Assembly (NCBI GenBank): GCA_047639165.1
Contig: JBLINH010000013.1
Location: 1 to 21,244, forward strand
Direction of reading: 5' to 3'
DNA from: JBLINH01 sp047639165
GTDB taxonomy: Bacteria > Patescibacteriota > Minisyncoccia > Phycocordibacterales > JAACPR01
Length of the DNA stretch: 21,244 nt
How positions within the stretch are numbered: position 1 is the first letter of the stretch; the number at the start of each line of letters is the position of its first letter. Below the pieces are notes generated by a model. It searched no databases. It worked only from the letters and a program-made list of their open reading frames with translations, and was not told where the DNA came from. The position numbers and the translations under genes were made by a program. This document shows positions 6,349-14,020 of this stretch, piece by piece.

Positions 6349-6358
6349 AGCCCTGGCC
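6331..6358 (-). terminator. Terminator after secY
   Basis: Minus strand GGCCAGGG / CTCTGGCC (one G-T pair) with loop CTTAGA, then T6. It sits seven bases after the secY stop. Confidence 0.9.
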
Positions 6359-6364
6359 TTCCTT

Positions 6365-7642
6365 TTAGTATTCTCTCATCGACACCTGTGCATCCATTTT
6401 CTTTATCAAATCAATGATAACCGATACAGCGATTAGAAGTGCAGTACCTCCGATGGTTAGTGATTGGATTCCTGATATACCCTGAACGATGATAGGTAGG
6501 ACAGCGATTAGTCCTAGGAAGGTTGCCCCAACAAGAGTGATCCTTGTTAGAACCTTTGCAATATGATCACTTGTTGATTGACCGGGACGTACTCCTGGAA
6601 TGAAAGCCCCTGACTTTTGTAAGTTCTCTGAGATAGCGTTTGGTTCAAAAGTAACAGCTGTGTAGAAATATGTGAACAGGAACACTAGTAGGAAGTATGT
6701 GATTCCGTAGTACCACTGATTTGCAATAAATACTGTAAACCATGTCATGACTGTATTGATAGGTCCTGATGTAATGATAGCTCCTAGGAAGTTAATCAAC
6801 ATCTGTGGCAAGAGGAGAATTGATAGTGCGAAGATGATTGGAATAACACCAGCTTGGTTAACTCGAAGTGGTAAGTATGTTGATGTCCCTCCATATACTT
6901 TGTTTCCTCTCACCTGTTTAGCATACGTAACCGGAATAGGTCTTTCCGCTTCTGTGATTATTACAACTCCAAGGATAATAACAGCACCTACGAATAGGAA
7001 TGCTAGGTATGTTGGAAGTTGTGATGGATCATATGTAAATATAACTTGTCTAACTGCATTAGGTAATCCAGCAACGATACCAGAGAAAATGATTAGAGAT
7101 ACTCCGTTCCCTATACCAAACTCTGAAATCAACTCACCGATCCACATAAGTAGAACTGAACCAGCTGTAATAACAACCAGGTTAGTTATAAGTGAAAGTC
7201 CTGTTAGTTGCTCAATAATCCCTTGTTGTTGAAGGATCACAAGGAAACTAAACCCTTGAATAACAGCAAGAGGTATAGTTAGAAATCTTGAGTACTGCAT
7301 GAACTTCTTCTTACCAATAGCACCCTCTTCATGGTACAGAGCCTTAAGCTTTGGTGACATAATAGTCAAAAGTTGCATGATGATAGATCCTGTAATATAT
7401 GGACCTACTCCAAGCATAACAATAGAAAGTCCGGATAGTCCTCCTCCTGAGAAAATATTCAAAAGACCAAAGAATTGGTTGTCTCCGAAGAACTTTGCAA
7501 GAGCATCAGTATCAACTCCAGGAATTGGGATGGCAGCTATAGTACGAAATACTAGAATTGCTCCTAATACGAAAAATATCTTCTTACGAAGTAGGGAATC
7601 TTTAAAAATTAGCCTAACTTTTCCAAAAAATGATTCTATCAT
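6365..7642 (-). CDS. secY: Protein translocase subunit SecY
   Basis: The channel-forming subunit of the Sec translocon, 425 residues with about ten membrane segments. The N-terminus (KIFFVLGAILVFRTIAAIPI) and first-helix region IPIPGVD, the GGGLSGLSI plug-region stretch and the cytoplasmic loop with TEAERPIPVTYAKQVRG (about 231-247) are typical, as is FEPNAISENLQKSGAFIPG before the last helices. It is the last gene of the rpsN-secY block, six bases after rplO, with a terminator right behind it. Confidence 0.97.
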   Translation of the reverse strand: MIESFFGKVRLIFKDSLLRKKIFFVLGAILVFRTIAAIPIPGVDTDALAKFFGDNQFFGLLNIFSGGGLSGLSIVMLGVGPYITGSIIMQLLTIMSPKLKALYHEEGAIGKKKFMQYSRFLTIPLAVIQGFSFLVILQQQGIIEQLTGLSLITNLVVITAGSVLLMWIGELISEFGIGNGVSLIIFSGIVAGLPNAVRQVIFTYDPSQLPTYLAFLFVGAVIILGVVIITEAERPIPVTYAKQVRGNKVYGGTSTYLPLRVNQAGVIPIIFALSILLLPQMLINFLGAIITSGPINTVMTWFTVFIANQWYYGITYFLLVFLFTYFYTAVTFEPNAISENLQKSGAFIPGVRPGQSTSDHIAKVLTRITLVGATFLGLIAVLPIIVQGISGIQSLTIGGTALLIAVSVIIDLIKKMDAQVSMREY

Positions 7643-7648
7643 AGTTTT

Positions 7649-8089
7649 TTATTTAATCTGTCCTCCTGCCTTTTCAATCTTTACTTTTGCAGGTCCTGTA
7701 ACTTTACAATCTTCAATCACAATCTTCTTGTCTAACTCTCCTGTAGAAACAACTTTAACTGTAGGAAATTTACCTGAAACCTTTCTAACAAGATTCTTTC
7801 TAGCTAAAACTTTAGGTGTTACTTTTTCACCGTCCTTAAAGTTAATTGAGATAACCGCTAGTGTAACTACAGCATCATCGCTTTTAATACTCTTATTACT
7901 ATTAACTCCCCTTCCTCTTAGTTTAGGAAGTTTCTTAATAATATCACGCATTTCAGGTCGAATACCATGTCCTCCATGTTGTTTCTGACCTTTGTGACCT
8001 CTACCTGAAGTCTTGCCACGAGTACCACCACGTCCGATTTGTACGCTTCGTGCTCTTTTTGTTTTTGGTTTTACTTGATGAGTTTGCAT
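7649..8089 (-). CDS. rplO: 50S ribosomal protein uL15
   Basis: A 146-residue uL15 with the Gly/Arg-rich N-terminal tail (RGGTRGKTSGRGHKGQKQHG, about 20-39), RPEMRDIIKKLPKLRG and the C-terminal domain. It binds 23S rRNA late in 50S assembly. It lies directly after rpsE with only 11 bases between them: the uL30 gene rpmD that usually sits here is absent. No SD site. Confidence 0.96.
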   Translation of the reverse strand: MQTHQVKPKTKRARSVQIGRGGTRGKTSGRGHKGQKQHGGHGIRPEMRDIIKKLPKLRGRGVNSNKSIKSDDAVVTLAVISINFKDGEKVTPKVLARKNLVRKVSGKFPTVKVVSTGELDKKIVIEDCKVTGPAKVKIEKAGGQIK

Positions 8090-8100
8090 GATACTTTTTA

Positions 8101-8724
8101 TTAAACAGTTACTTTCTCTTTTTTAGCTTTTAGAGTTTGAATTGATTCAAGTGCCTTAAGTGTTGCTTGTGCAATATTTAACTTATTCTTACTTCCAGAA
8201 ATGATCTTTGCGTTAACATCCTTAAGTCCTGACAACTCAATAATATCTCTTAATGCTGACCCTGCGATAACTCCCCTTCCTGGTGCTGGCATCAATAGTA
8301 CGCGAGCGCTACAGTACTTTGCATCAATATCGTGTGGAATTGACATCTCAGGAGTAGTTTTGATCTTTATCATTGTCTTCTTAGCACTTTTCATTGCCTT
8401 TTCAATAGCCACTGCAGTGTCGTTGGCTTTTCCAACTCCAACGCCAACCTTTCCTTTTTTGTCACCAAGAAGCATAACAACAGAGAAACTGAACCTTCGT
8501 CCTCCAGATGAAACTCTTGTAACTCTTCGAATGTCGATCATCTTTTGCTCGAATTCATTAGCTGGTCTTTCTCTTCTTCTTGAGTTACTTCGTCTATTTT
8601 TCTTGAACTCTCTAGGAGGTCTTTGACTTGTACTAGCTGGAGCTGGAGTAGTAGGAGTAGCTACAACTTCCTTTGGAGCTTCAACTTTTACTTCTGTATT
8701 GTTTTGTGTTTCTTGATCAGTCAT
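8101..8724 (-). CDS. rpsE: 30S ribosomal protein uS5 with low-complexity N-terminal tail
   Basis: uS5 takes part in decoding fidelity and mRNA entry. The core from about residue 58 is ordinary: FEQKMIDIRRVTRVSSGGRR, GDKKGKVGVGVGKAND, APGRGVIAGSALRDIIELSG. Before it is a tail of about 55 residues that is first acidic and Pro/Thr/Ala-rich (TPTTPAPASTSQRPP) and then strongly basic (KKNRRSNSRRRERP), not seen in classical uS5. The tail is probably disordered on the ribosome surface. The total of 207 residues compares with about 165 in E. coli. It starts four bases after rplR. Confidence 0.96.
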   Translation of the reverse strand: MTDQETQNNTEVKVEAPKEVVATPTTPAPASTSQRPPREFKKNRRSNSRRRERPANEFEQKMIDIRRVTRVSSGGRRFSFSVVMLLGDKKGKVGVGVGKANDTAVAIEKAMKSAKKTMIKIKTTPEMSIPHDIDAKYCSARVLLMPAPGRGVIAGSALRDIIELSGLKDVNAKIISGSKNKLNIAQATLKALESIQTLKAKKEKVTV

Positions 8725-8727
8725 ATA

Positions 8728-9066
8728 TTAAAATTTTAGTCCGCTTTCTCGAATTGTATCAGCAAATACCTTAATAGCCCCCGTGTATCTGAAACCACCT
8801 CTGTCAAATACAATTTCCTTAACATTCTTATCGGCAATACTTTTAGAAAAAGTTGCTCCAATTTCCTTAGATTTTTCAACTAAAGTTTTAGCCTTTGAGC
8901 TTCTTGTGTCGATAGAAGTAATAGTCTCACCCTTTACATCATTAATCAGCTGAGCATATAAATCCTTGTTTGACTTGAAAATAGCCAACCGAGGTCTTTT
9001 CTCGTTTCCTGATACTTGTGACCGAATTCGGCCTTGTCTTCTTTTTCTTAGGGCTAGTTTATCCAT
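8728..9066 (-). CDS. rplR: 50S ribosomal protein uL18
   Basis: 112 residues, normal length. Basic N-terminus (ALRKRRQGRIRSQVSG), RPRLAIFKSNKDLYAQLIND and the C-terminal FDRGGFRYTGAIKVFADTIRESGLKF typical of the family. uL18 binds 5S rRNA with uL5 and attaches it to the central protuberance. It lies five bases after rplF. Confidence 0.97.
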   Translation of the reverse strand: MDKLALRKRRQGRIRSQVSGNEKRPRLAIFKSNKDLYAQLINDVKGETITSIDTRSSKAKTLVEKSKEIGATFSKSIADKNVKEIVFDRGGFRYTGAIKVFADTIRESGLKF

Positions 9067-9071
9067 AATTA

Positions 9072-9605
9072 TTATACGGCCTTCTTACCTTCCTTTCGTC
9101 TGATAATCTCATCACTATATCGAATACCCTTACCTTTGTATGGTTCTGGTTTCTTTTGTGATCGAACTACAGCTGCAAATTGTCCTACAACTTCTTTATC
9201 GATACCTAGGATACCAATATCACTTTTCTCTACAGTACATTTAATTCCTTCTGGGATTGGAACAAATACTTGATGTGAGAACCCGATGTTTAGAACCAGG
9301 TCAGATCCTTTAACTTCAGCTTTGTAACCAACACCTTCAATGATTAGTTTCTTTTCGTACTCTTTGTTAACACCATCAACCATATTTTTAATGTGTGATG
9401 CATATGTTCCCCATAGAGCTTTAGTTTTAATATCTTCATTTAGTGGAGTTACTATAACTTGTGAATCTTCCACCTTAATGTCTACAACAGGTCTGAAACT
9501 CTTCTTTAGTTCACCCAAAGGTCCTTTCACAGTAATAACACCGTCTGAAATGTTTATTTCAGTTTTTTCTGGGACTGCTACTGGTTTTTTTCCTACTCGT
9601 GACAT
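9072..9605 (-). CDS. rplF: 50S ribosomal protein uL6
   Basis: 177 residues, the usual length, starting MSRVGKKPVAVPEKTEI. Two tandem similar beta-alpha domains, and the C-terminal signature KKPEPYKGKGIRYSDEIIRRKEGKKA near 150-176. uL6 binds 23S rRNA near the factor-binding site. It lies 12 bases after rpsH; the upstream bases are only A/T (AAAAAATATAT), no SD. Confidence 0.97.
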   Translation of the reverse strand: MSRVGKKPVAVPEKTEINISDGVITVKGPLGELKKSFRPVVDIKVEDSQVIVTPLNEDIKTKALWGTYASHIKNMVDGVNKEYEKKLIIEGVGYKAEVKGSDLVLNIGFSHQVFVPIPEGIKCTVEKSDIGILGIDKEVVGQFAAVVRSQKKPEPYKGKGIRYSDEIIRRKEGKKAV

Positions 9606-9617
9606 ATATATTTTTTA

Positions 9618-10010
9618 TTACCAAATTTCAAACAAAATCTCTCCACCTGCATTAGACTTCTTAGCTTCTCTTCCTGAAACAATTCCGTTAGGAGTTGAGA
9701 TAACTGATGAACCATATCCTCTTTTGACTGATCTTATATCCTTAGCACCAACGTATACTCTTCTTGAAAACTTAGAGATTCTCTTTACATCATTGATTAC
9801 TGGCTTACCATCTTCGTACTTAAGTGTTACTTCAAGATTCTTTTTTATGTCTTTACCTTCTTCTACATAATCTTCTACGTATCCTTCTTTCTTTAGTGTA
9901 TTTAAAATGTTTGATTGCATCCTTGAGTAAGGCAATACAACAGTTGAAAGGCCTACTTTAGAAGCATTCTTGAGACTGATTATTAAGTTTGATACTGGAT
10001 CTATTACCAT
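9618..10010 (-). CDS. rpsH: 30S ribosomal protein uS8
   Basis: 130 residues, normal length. It starts MVIDPVSNLIISLKNASKVG and ends with the conserved VISTPNGIVSGREAKKSNAGGEILFEIW. uS8 binds 16S rRNA in the platform and in E. coli represses the spc operon; no matching mRNA site is evident here. Its start overlaps the end of rpsN by seven bases, which suggests translational coupling. Confidence 0.97.
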   Translation of the reverse strand: MVIDPVSNLIISLKNASKVGLSTVVLPYSRMQSNILNTLKKEGYVEDYVEEGKDIKKNLEVTLKYEDGKPVINDVKRISKFSRRVYVGAKDIRSVKRGYGSSVISTPNGIVSGREAKKSNAGGEILFEIW

Positions 10011-10189
10011 GATGATTTTTTGATTCCTGGAATATGTCCTTCATTAGCATATTCTCTAAAACAAATTCTGCACATATCGAAATCTCTCATATAACCATGT
10101 TTTCTACCACACTTAAAACATCGTCTTACAACTCGACTTGCAAATTTAGGTGTTTTTTTTGATCTTTCGATTACTGATTTTTTAGCCAT
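10004..10189 (-). CDS. rpsN: 30S ribosomal protein uS14, zinc-binding form
   Basis: A short (61-residue) uS14 with two CxxC pairs, C24/C27 and C40/C43, binding one zinc (the rpsZ type found in many Gram-positives and CPR). It ends with the conserved CFREYANEGHIPGIKKSSW. It is the first gene of a new transcript: a terminator and a near-consensus promoter lie between it and rplE. The expected leader is about 27 bases and contains a small GCTC/GAGC inverted repeat but no SD. Confidence 0.97.
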   Translation of the reverse strand: MAKKSVIERSKKTPKFASRVVRRCFKCGRKHGYMRDFDMCRICFREYANEGHIPGIKKSSW

Positions 10190-10222
10190 ATATAGAAAAG
10201 TGCTCTTTATGAGCGTTCGGTT

Positions 10223-10251
10223 ATACTAGCAATTTGAACCACTAATGTCAA
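10223..10251 (-). promoter_or_regulatory. Strong internal promoter of rpsN-secY
   Basis: Minus strand consensus TTGACA (10251-10246), 17-bp spacer, TAGTAT (10228-10223) preceded by an extended TGC. Expected start about 10216. An overlapping TATAAC (10225-10220) is an alternative -10. Confidence 0.8.
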
Positions 10252-10254
10252 CAG

Positions 10255-10277
10255 AAAAAAGCTTTGTTTAAAGCCTT
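10255..10277 (-). terminator. Terminator after rplE
   Basis: Minus strand AAGGCTTT / AAAGCTTT (one G-T pair) with loop AAAC, running into T6 (10260-10255). It starts within the rplE stop codon. Confidence 0.75.
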
Positions 10278-10809
10278 ATTTCTTAAATGGGAACCCTAAG
10301 TGCTCAAGAAATGCTTTTGCTTCCTTCTTATCCCCTGTTGTTGTCACAATAGTGATAGAAATTCCGAATACATCCTTTAGGTCTTCGTCTGAAGTTTCTG
10401 GGAAGATAGTATTCTCTTTAATACCTATAGTATAGTTCCCCATAGCATCAATATTTGTCTTTAGACCTCTAAAGTCTCTTGTTCTAGGTAATGCAATATT
10501 AACTAGCTTATCTAGAAAATCTTGCATTCTTTTTCCTCGCAAAGTTACTTGGAAAGCTGAAAGCTGTCCTTCTCTAACTTTGAATTGAGCAATAGATTTC
10601 TTAGCAAGAATTGTTGCTGGTTTTTGTCCTGTGATTAGCGCAAGCTTCTCAGGAATTAGTTTCATCTTTCTCTTATCAGAGTTAGTCTTTCCAACTCCTG
10701 TACTGATAACCACCTTTGAAACCTTAGGTGATTGCATAACATTCTTCCACCCAAATTCATCTTTGAGTTTACTAAATGTATCTTTTTCTTTTTCTTTGAT
10801 GGTTTTCAT
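10276..10809 (-). CDS. rplE: 50S ribosomal protein uL5
   Basis: 177 residues, usual length. Conserved stretches KVVISTGVGKTNSDKRKM, ITGQKPATILAKKSIAQFKVREGQ and ALPRTRDFRGLKTNIDAMGNYTIGI are present. uL5 contacts 5S rRNA and the P-site tRNA in the central protuberance. It is the last gene of the rpsS-rplE block and its stop codon is part of the terminator stem. It follows rplX by 11 bases. Confidence 0.97.
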   Translation of the reverse strand: MKTIKEKEKDTFSKLKDEFGWKNVMQSPKVSKVVISTGVGKTNSDKRKMKLIPEKLALITGQKPATILAKKSIAQFKVREGQLSAFQVTLRGKRMQDFLDKLVNIALPRTRDFRGLKTNIDAMGNYTIGIKENTIFPETSDEDLKDVFGISITIVTTTGDKKEAKAFLEHLGFPFKK

Positions 10810-10820
10810 AGTTCGGAATG

Positions 10821-11120
10821 TTATACAGCTTTACCGCTTCTCTTAGAAATTCTAATTTTCTTTCCTTCTTCTATCTTATACCCAACTCTTGTTGGCTTAT
10901 CGCCATCAAGCAGAGCTACGTTTGAAACATGAATAGGCATTGTCTTTTCAATTGTCTCTCCTTTACCTCCTTGTGTTGTAGCTCTTTGATGTTTTTTTAC
11001 AATACTAACTCCTTCGACGATAACTTTTTCATCATGAGGAATAGCCTTAAGAACTTTTCCTTTCTTACCTTTGTCTTTACCTGAAAGCACTATTACGTTG
11101 TCTCCTTTTTTGATTTTCAT
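10821..11120 (-). CDS. rplX: 50S ribosomal protein uL24
   Basis: 99 residues. KOW motif VIVLSGKDKGKKGKVLKAIP near 9-28, then VEGVSIVKKHQR, as in all uL24. I chose ATG 11120 because MKIKKGDNV is the family start and lies one base after the rplN stop; an upstream ATG at 11171 would only read back into rplN. uL24 starts 50S assembly at the 5' end of 23S rRNA. Confidence 0.96.
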   Translation of the reverse strand: MKIKKGDNVIVLSGKDKGKKGKVLKAIPHDEKVIVEGVSIVKKHQRATTQGGKGETIEKTMPIHVSNVALLDGDKPTRVGYKIEEGKKIRISKRSGKAV

Positions 11121-11121
11121 A

Positions 11122-11493
11122 TTAAATAACTTCGGGTGCGAGATTAACAATTTTTTGATATCCAAGCTCACCTAGTTCCCTTGGAACTGGACCGAACACT
11201 CGGTTAGCGATTGGTTCTTTCTTATCTTTATCTACGATTACAACTGAGTTCTCATCAAATCTGATGTATGAACCGTCCTTTCTTCTAAAAGCTTTCTTTT
11301 GTCTTACAACAACAGCTCGTAACACATCCTTCTTCTTAACTTGCTTTCGTGGATCTGCTTTTTGTACGGCAATTACAACAAGCTCTCCGATCTCTGCATA
11401 TCTTTTTTTTGATGCCCCAAGAACCTTGAACACTCGTCCAATTTTTCCTCCTGAGTTATCTGTGATTGTTACAATTGTTTGTGGTTGAATCAT
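11122..11493 (-). CDS. rplN: 50S ribosomal protein uL14
   Basis: 123 residues, the standard length, starting MIQPQTIVTITDNSGGKIGR with GDLV-type segments and the conserved C-terminus IANRVFGPVPRELGELGYQKIVNLAPEVI. uL14 sits at the subunit interface. rpsQ precedes it by six bases and rplX follows after one base. Confidence 0.97.
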   Translation of the reverse strand: MIQPQTIVTITDNSGGKIGRVFKVLGASKKRYAEIGELVVIAVQKADPRKQVKKKDVLRAVVVRQKKAFRRKDGSYIRFDENSVVIVDKDKKEPIANRVFGPVPRELGELGYQKIVNLAPEVI

Positions 11494-11499
11494 ATGCGT

Positions 11500-11763
11500 T
11501 TACTTTACAATACTGAAATGTTTAGTTTTTGAAACTGGTCGACATTCTTTAATCTCAACCTTAGTTCCTACCTCATGCACATTACCTTCGTCATGAGTTT
11601 GATACTTCTTCTTTGATTTAATAAATTTACCGTATGTCTTGTGTTTAAAATATCTCTCCACTTCAACAACAGCAGTATCCTTATTCTTAGAAGAAACAAC
11701 AACACCTTTTAGTGTCTTACCCACTTTTACTTCTGTATCATTTTGTTTTTTGATTTCTTCCAT
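11500..11763 (-). CDS. rpsQ: 30S ribosomal protein uS17
   Basis: 87 residues. OB-fold protein with GVVVSSKNKDTAVVEVERYFKH and the signature GTKVEIKECRPVSKTKHFSIVK at the C-terminus. The N-terminus is a few residues longer than usual (MEEIKKQNDTEVKVG). It binds the 5' domain of 16S rRNA. It starts one base after rpmC ends. Confidence 0.96.
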   Translation of the reverse strand: MEEIKKQNDTEVKVGKTLKGVVVSSKNKDTAVVEVERYFKHKTYGKFIKSKKKYQTHDEGNVHEVGTKVEIKECRPVSKTKHFSIVK

Positions 11764-11764
11764 G

Positions 11765-11965
11765 TTATTTGTTTACTGCTTTTTTAGACCGCTCATTAAG
11801 TTCGGCTTTTATTCTAGCGACTTCCTTTCGAAGGTTTGAACTCTCTTTAACGTTTCTAGTCCTGCTTCCGCTCATTCCGAATCGGAATTCACGAATAGAC
11901 GACTGCTTGCTTGCAAGCTCCTTCACTAGGTCTTTATCACTTTTTTTCTCGAACTGTTTGATCAT
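11765..11965 (-). CDS. rpmC: 50S ribosomal protein uL29
   Basis: 66 residues, helical hairpin protein. KSDKDLVKELASKQSSIREFRFGMSGSRTRN and VARIKAELNERSK match the uL29 pattern (LR(F/N)..A.G.L.N...R...R..IARI.T). It lies near the peptide exit tunnel. It follows rplP by 22 bases. Confidence 0.95.
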   Translation of the reverse strand: MIKQFEKKSDKDLVKELASKQSSIREFRFGMSGSRTRNVKESSNLRKEVARIKAELNERSKKAVNK

Positions 11966-11987
11966 GATCGTTTACTTTACACGTTTA

Positions 11988-12410
11988 TTAGTTTCTGGCA
12001 ACAACCCTAGACTTAATTGGTAGTTTTGTACCTGCTTTTCTAAGAGCTTCTCGTGCCACTTCCTCTGTAACTCCGTCTACTTCAAAAATGATTCGGCCAG
12101 GTAATACTTCAAATTCGTATCCTTGAAGATCTCCTTTACCCTTACCCATCTTCACTTCTGAAGGCTTTTTGGTGAAAGGTCGATCTGGGAATATTCTAAT
12201 CCAGGATCGCCCAACCTTCCCCATATGTCTACTCATGGCTCGTCTTGCTGCTTCAAGTTGGTTTGACTTGATTCTCTTAGTTGAAGTTGCCTTAAGGCCA
12301 AATTGACCGAACGAAACATCAACCCCTCGTGATTCTACACGATTATCTTTTGTAGACCCTCTTCGAGTCTTGTGCCATTTTCTGTGTTTTACTTTCTTTG
12401 GGAATAACAT
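11988..12410 (-). CDS. rplP: 50S ribosomal protein uL16
   Basis: 140 residues, usual length. N-terminus MLFPKKVKHRKWHKTRRGS, then FGQFGLKA, SWIRIFPDRPFTKKPSEVKMGKGKG (about 70-94) and EALRKAGTKLPIKSRVV. uL16 organises the A-site of the peptidyl transferase centre. It is preceded by AAAGCTT before the ATG, as is rpsC, with no SD. Confidence 0.97.
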   Translation of the reverse strand: MLFPKKVKHRKWHKTRRGSTKDNRVESRGVDVSFGQFGLKATSTKRIKSNQLEAARRAMSRHMGKVGRSWIRIFPDRPFTKKPSEVKMGKGKGDLQGYEFEVLPGRIIFEVDGVTEEVAREALRKAGTKLPIKSRVVARN

Positions 12411-12415
12411 AAGCT

Positions 12416-13075
12416 TTATTTATCAAATATATCACCTCTATAAATCCAAACCTTAATTCCTAGATCTCCTTGAGGAATAGCAGCTTTGATTCTAGCAAAA
12501 TCAATATCAGCTCTAAATGTCTGAAGAGGGATTCTACCTCTTTTAATTTGTTCTGTTCGAGCCATATCAGCACCATTTAATCTTCCTCCGAGTTTGATTC
12601 GAACACCCTTTACCTCTCGATTAGCCATAACCTTTTCAACTGTTTGTTTTAGAACTCGTCTAAATGGCATTCTCTTTTCAAGAGAATCCTTAACCATAAG
12701 GCCAACTAATTGAGCGTCACTTTCTGGTGATCGTACTTCTTCAATATCAATCTTCACAGTGATCTTAGGATTATCAATCTTATTCTTCACCATATAAGCA
12801 TTAACATCCTTTCGAAGTTTTTCAGCTCCTTCCCCACTTCGACCGATTATCATTCCTGGTCGTGATGTTTTGATTACAATCTTAAAAAGTTTATCGTTTC
12901 TTTCGATATCAACTCCAGCAACAAACATACCAACTAGTCTCTTCTCAATATACCCTCTGATCATGATATCTGCCTTAAGGTAGTCACGATACTTCTTATT
13001 CATACCAAACCATCGTGATTTCCAATCACGGATGATTCCTAGTCTATGTGAATATGGGTGTACTGTATGTGACAT
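12416..13075 (-). CDS. rpsC: 30S ribosomal protein uS3
   Basis: 219 residues. It starts MSHTVHPYSHRLGIIRDWKS, where most bacteria have MGQKVHPxGFRLG. KH domain with IIGRSGEG at 76-83, C-terminal domain with RMPFRRVLKQTVEKVM, VRIKLGGRLNGADMARTE and RIPLQTFRADIDF. uS3 lines the mRNA entry tunnel. The usual Gly-Lys-Pro tail is short here. It follows rplV by five bases. Confidence 0.97.
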   Translation of the reverse strand: MSHTVHPYSHRLGIIRDWKSRWFGMNKKYRDYLKADIMIRGYIEKRLVGMFVAGVDIERNDKLFKIVIKTSRPGMIIGRSGEGAEKLRKDVNAYMVKNKIDNPKITVKIDIEEVRSPESDAQLVGLMVKDSLEKRMPFRRVLKQTVEKVMANREVKGVRIKLGGRLNGADMARTEQIKRGRIPLQTFRADIDFARIKAAIPQGDLGIKVWIYRGDIFDK

Positions 13076-13080
13076 AAGCT

Positions 13081-13527
13081 TTATTTATCTTCTTTTTTAA
13101 CCTTAGTAACTTTCTTCTTAGGTTCAGCTTTCTTCTCCACCTTTTCAACTTCAGGTGTTTCCTCTTTCTTCTCTTCTACGACAACAGTCTTTCCTCCTTC
13201 GATTTCACCAAGAATCACTTTAATATGACTTGTTCTTTTTCGAATTTGAGAAACTGATCCTCGAGCTCTCATTCGGTATCTCTTCATTGTAATACCCTCA
13301 TTAACAGAGATCTCTTTTACAAAAAGGTCTTCCTCGTTAAGGTTATAGTTGTGCTTTGCATTTGCAAGAGCTGATTTCACAACTTTACTAACTACCTTAG
13401 CAGCTCGTTTTGGTGTGAAGTCAAGAATTACTAGAGCTTGATTTACTTTCTTACCTCGAACACTATCAGCGACTAGTCTAACTTTTCGTGATGATTGTCT
13501 GTAATTTTTTAATAGTGCAAATGACAT
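13081..13527 (-). CDS. rplV: 50S ribosomal protein uL22 with charged C-terminal tail
   Basis: 148 residues against about 110 in E. coli. The core (MSFALLKNYRQSSRKVRLVADSVRG, then SALANAKHNYNLNEEDLFV and RMRARGSVSQIRKRTSHIKVIL) is ordinary. After residue 112 follows a Glu/Lys-rich tail of about 35 residues ending KKVTKVKKEDK. I chose ATG 13527, seven bases after the rpsS stop; an upstream ATG at 13659 only reads through rpsS in another frame. uL22 lines the exit tunnel. Confidence 0.95.
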   Translation of the reverse strand: MSFALLKNYRQSSRKVRLVADSVRGKKVNQALVILDFTPKRAAKVVSKVVKSALANAKHNYNLNEEDLFVKEISVNEGITMKRYRMRARGSVSQIRKRTSHIKVILGEIEGGKTVVVEEKKEETPEVEKVEKKAEPKKKVTKVKKEDK

Positions 13528-13534
13528 AATAGTA

Positions 13535-13867
13535 TTAGGCTGTTGAAGCTTTAGCTGCTTTAGCGGCAGTAATTTCTGATTCCTTCTTAGCAACATCAAG
13601 TTCTTTCTGCATCTTACCTCCATGTCTTTGGAATTTCTTTGTTGGTGAAAATTCACCAAGTCTGTGTCCTACCATATCTTCTGTTACGAACACATCTGTG
13701 TGAACTTTTCCATTATGTACACCGAACGTAAATCCAACCATCTCTGGTGCGATTTGGCTGTTTCTTGCCCATGTCTTAACAGTACCCGCATCCGCTGGTT
13801 TCTTACCGTCAATTTTTCCCATCAACCTAATGTCGACGTATGGTCCTTTTTTTAGTGATCGTGTCAT
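13535..13867 (-). CDS. rpsS: 30S ribosomal protein uS19
   Basis: 110 residues, about 18 more than usual, with an Ala/Lys tail (AAKAAKASTA). It starts MTRSLKKGPYVD and has VHNGKVHTDVFVTEDMVGHRLGEFSPT, the family signature, although the usual HxPV reads HTDV. uS19 works with uS13 at the head of the 30S subunit. It is the first gene after a terminator and a promoter, so it is not co-transcribed with rplB despite the classic gene order. The leader of about 42 bases holds a stable hairpin. Confidence 0.96.
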   Translation of the reverse strand: MTRSLKKGPYVDIRLMGKIDGKKPADAGTVKTWARNSQIAPEMVGFTFGVHNGKVHTDVFVTEDMVGHRLGEFSPTKKFQRHGGKMQKELDVAKKESEITAAKAAKASTA

Positions 13868-13879
13868 AATTATTCTTTC

Positions 13880-13898
13880 CCAAAGTTAAAAACCTTGG
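13880..13898 (-). promoter_or_regulatory. Hairpin in the rpsS leader
   Basis: Minus strand CCAAGGTT-TTT-AACTTTGG, 8 bp with one G-T pair, ending 12 bases before the rpsS ATG. It could be a ribosomal protein feedback site; this is inference from position. Confidence 0.45.
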
Positions 13899-13915
13899 AA
13901 GGCTTGTGACGACTA

Positions 13916-13943
13916 ATGGTATCAAATAAAAGGTTAAAGTCAA
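13916..13943 (-). promoter_or_regulatory. Promoter of rpsS-rplE
   Basis: Minus strand TTGACT (13943-13938), 16-bp spacer, TACCAT (13921-13916) with an extended TGA. Expected start is about 13909. Confidence 0.65.
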
Positions 13944-13990
13944 GGGGTTTTTAGATGTTTTTTACGCTATATACAAAAATATCGTATTAC

Positions 13991-14020
13991 AAAAAGAAAC
14001 CCCGCTTAAAGCGGGGTTTC
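13991..14020 (-). terminator. Terminator after rplB
   Basis: A perfect 10-bp stem GAAACCCCGC / GCGGGGTTTC around a five-base loop, followed on the minus strand by T5. It is bidirectional in form (T4 on the plus side). Confidence 0.93.

Noticed and set aside
6747..7232. Open frames on the plus strand opposite secY, rplO, rpsE and adk
   Set aside because: They are shadows of the highly conserved minus-strand genes with no family features of their own.
11121..11171. Longer uL24 start at 11171 and longer uL22 start at 13659
   Set aside because: Both extensions read back into the upstream ribosomal gene in another frame. The chosen starts give the family N-terminus and normal spacing.
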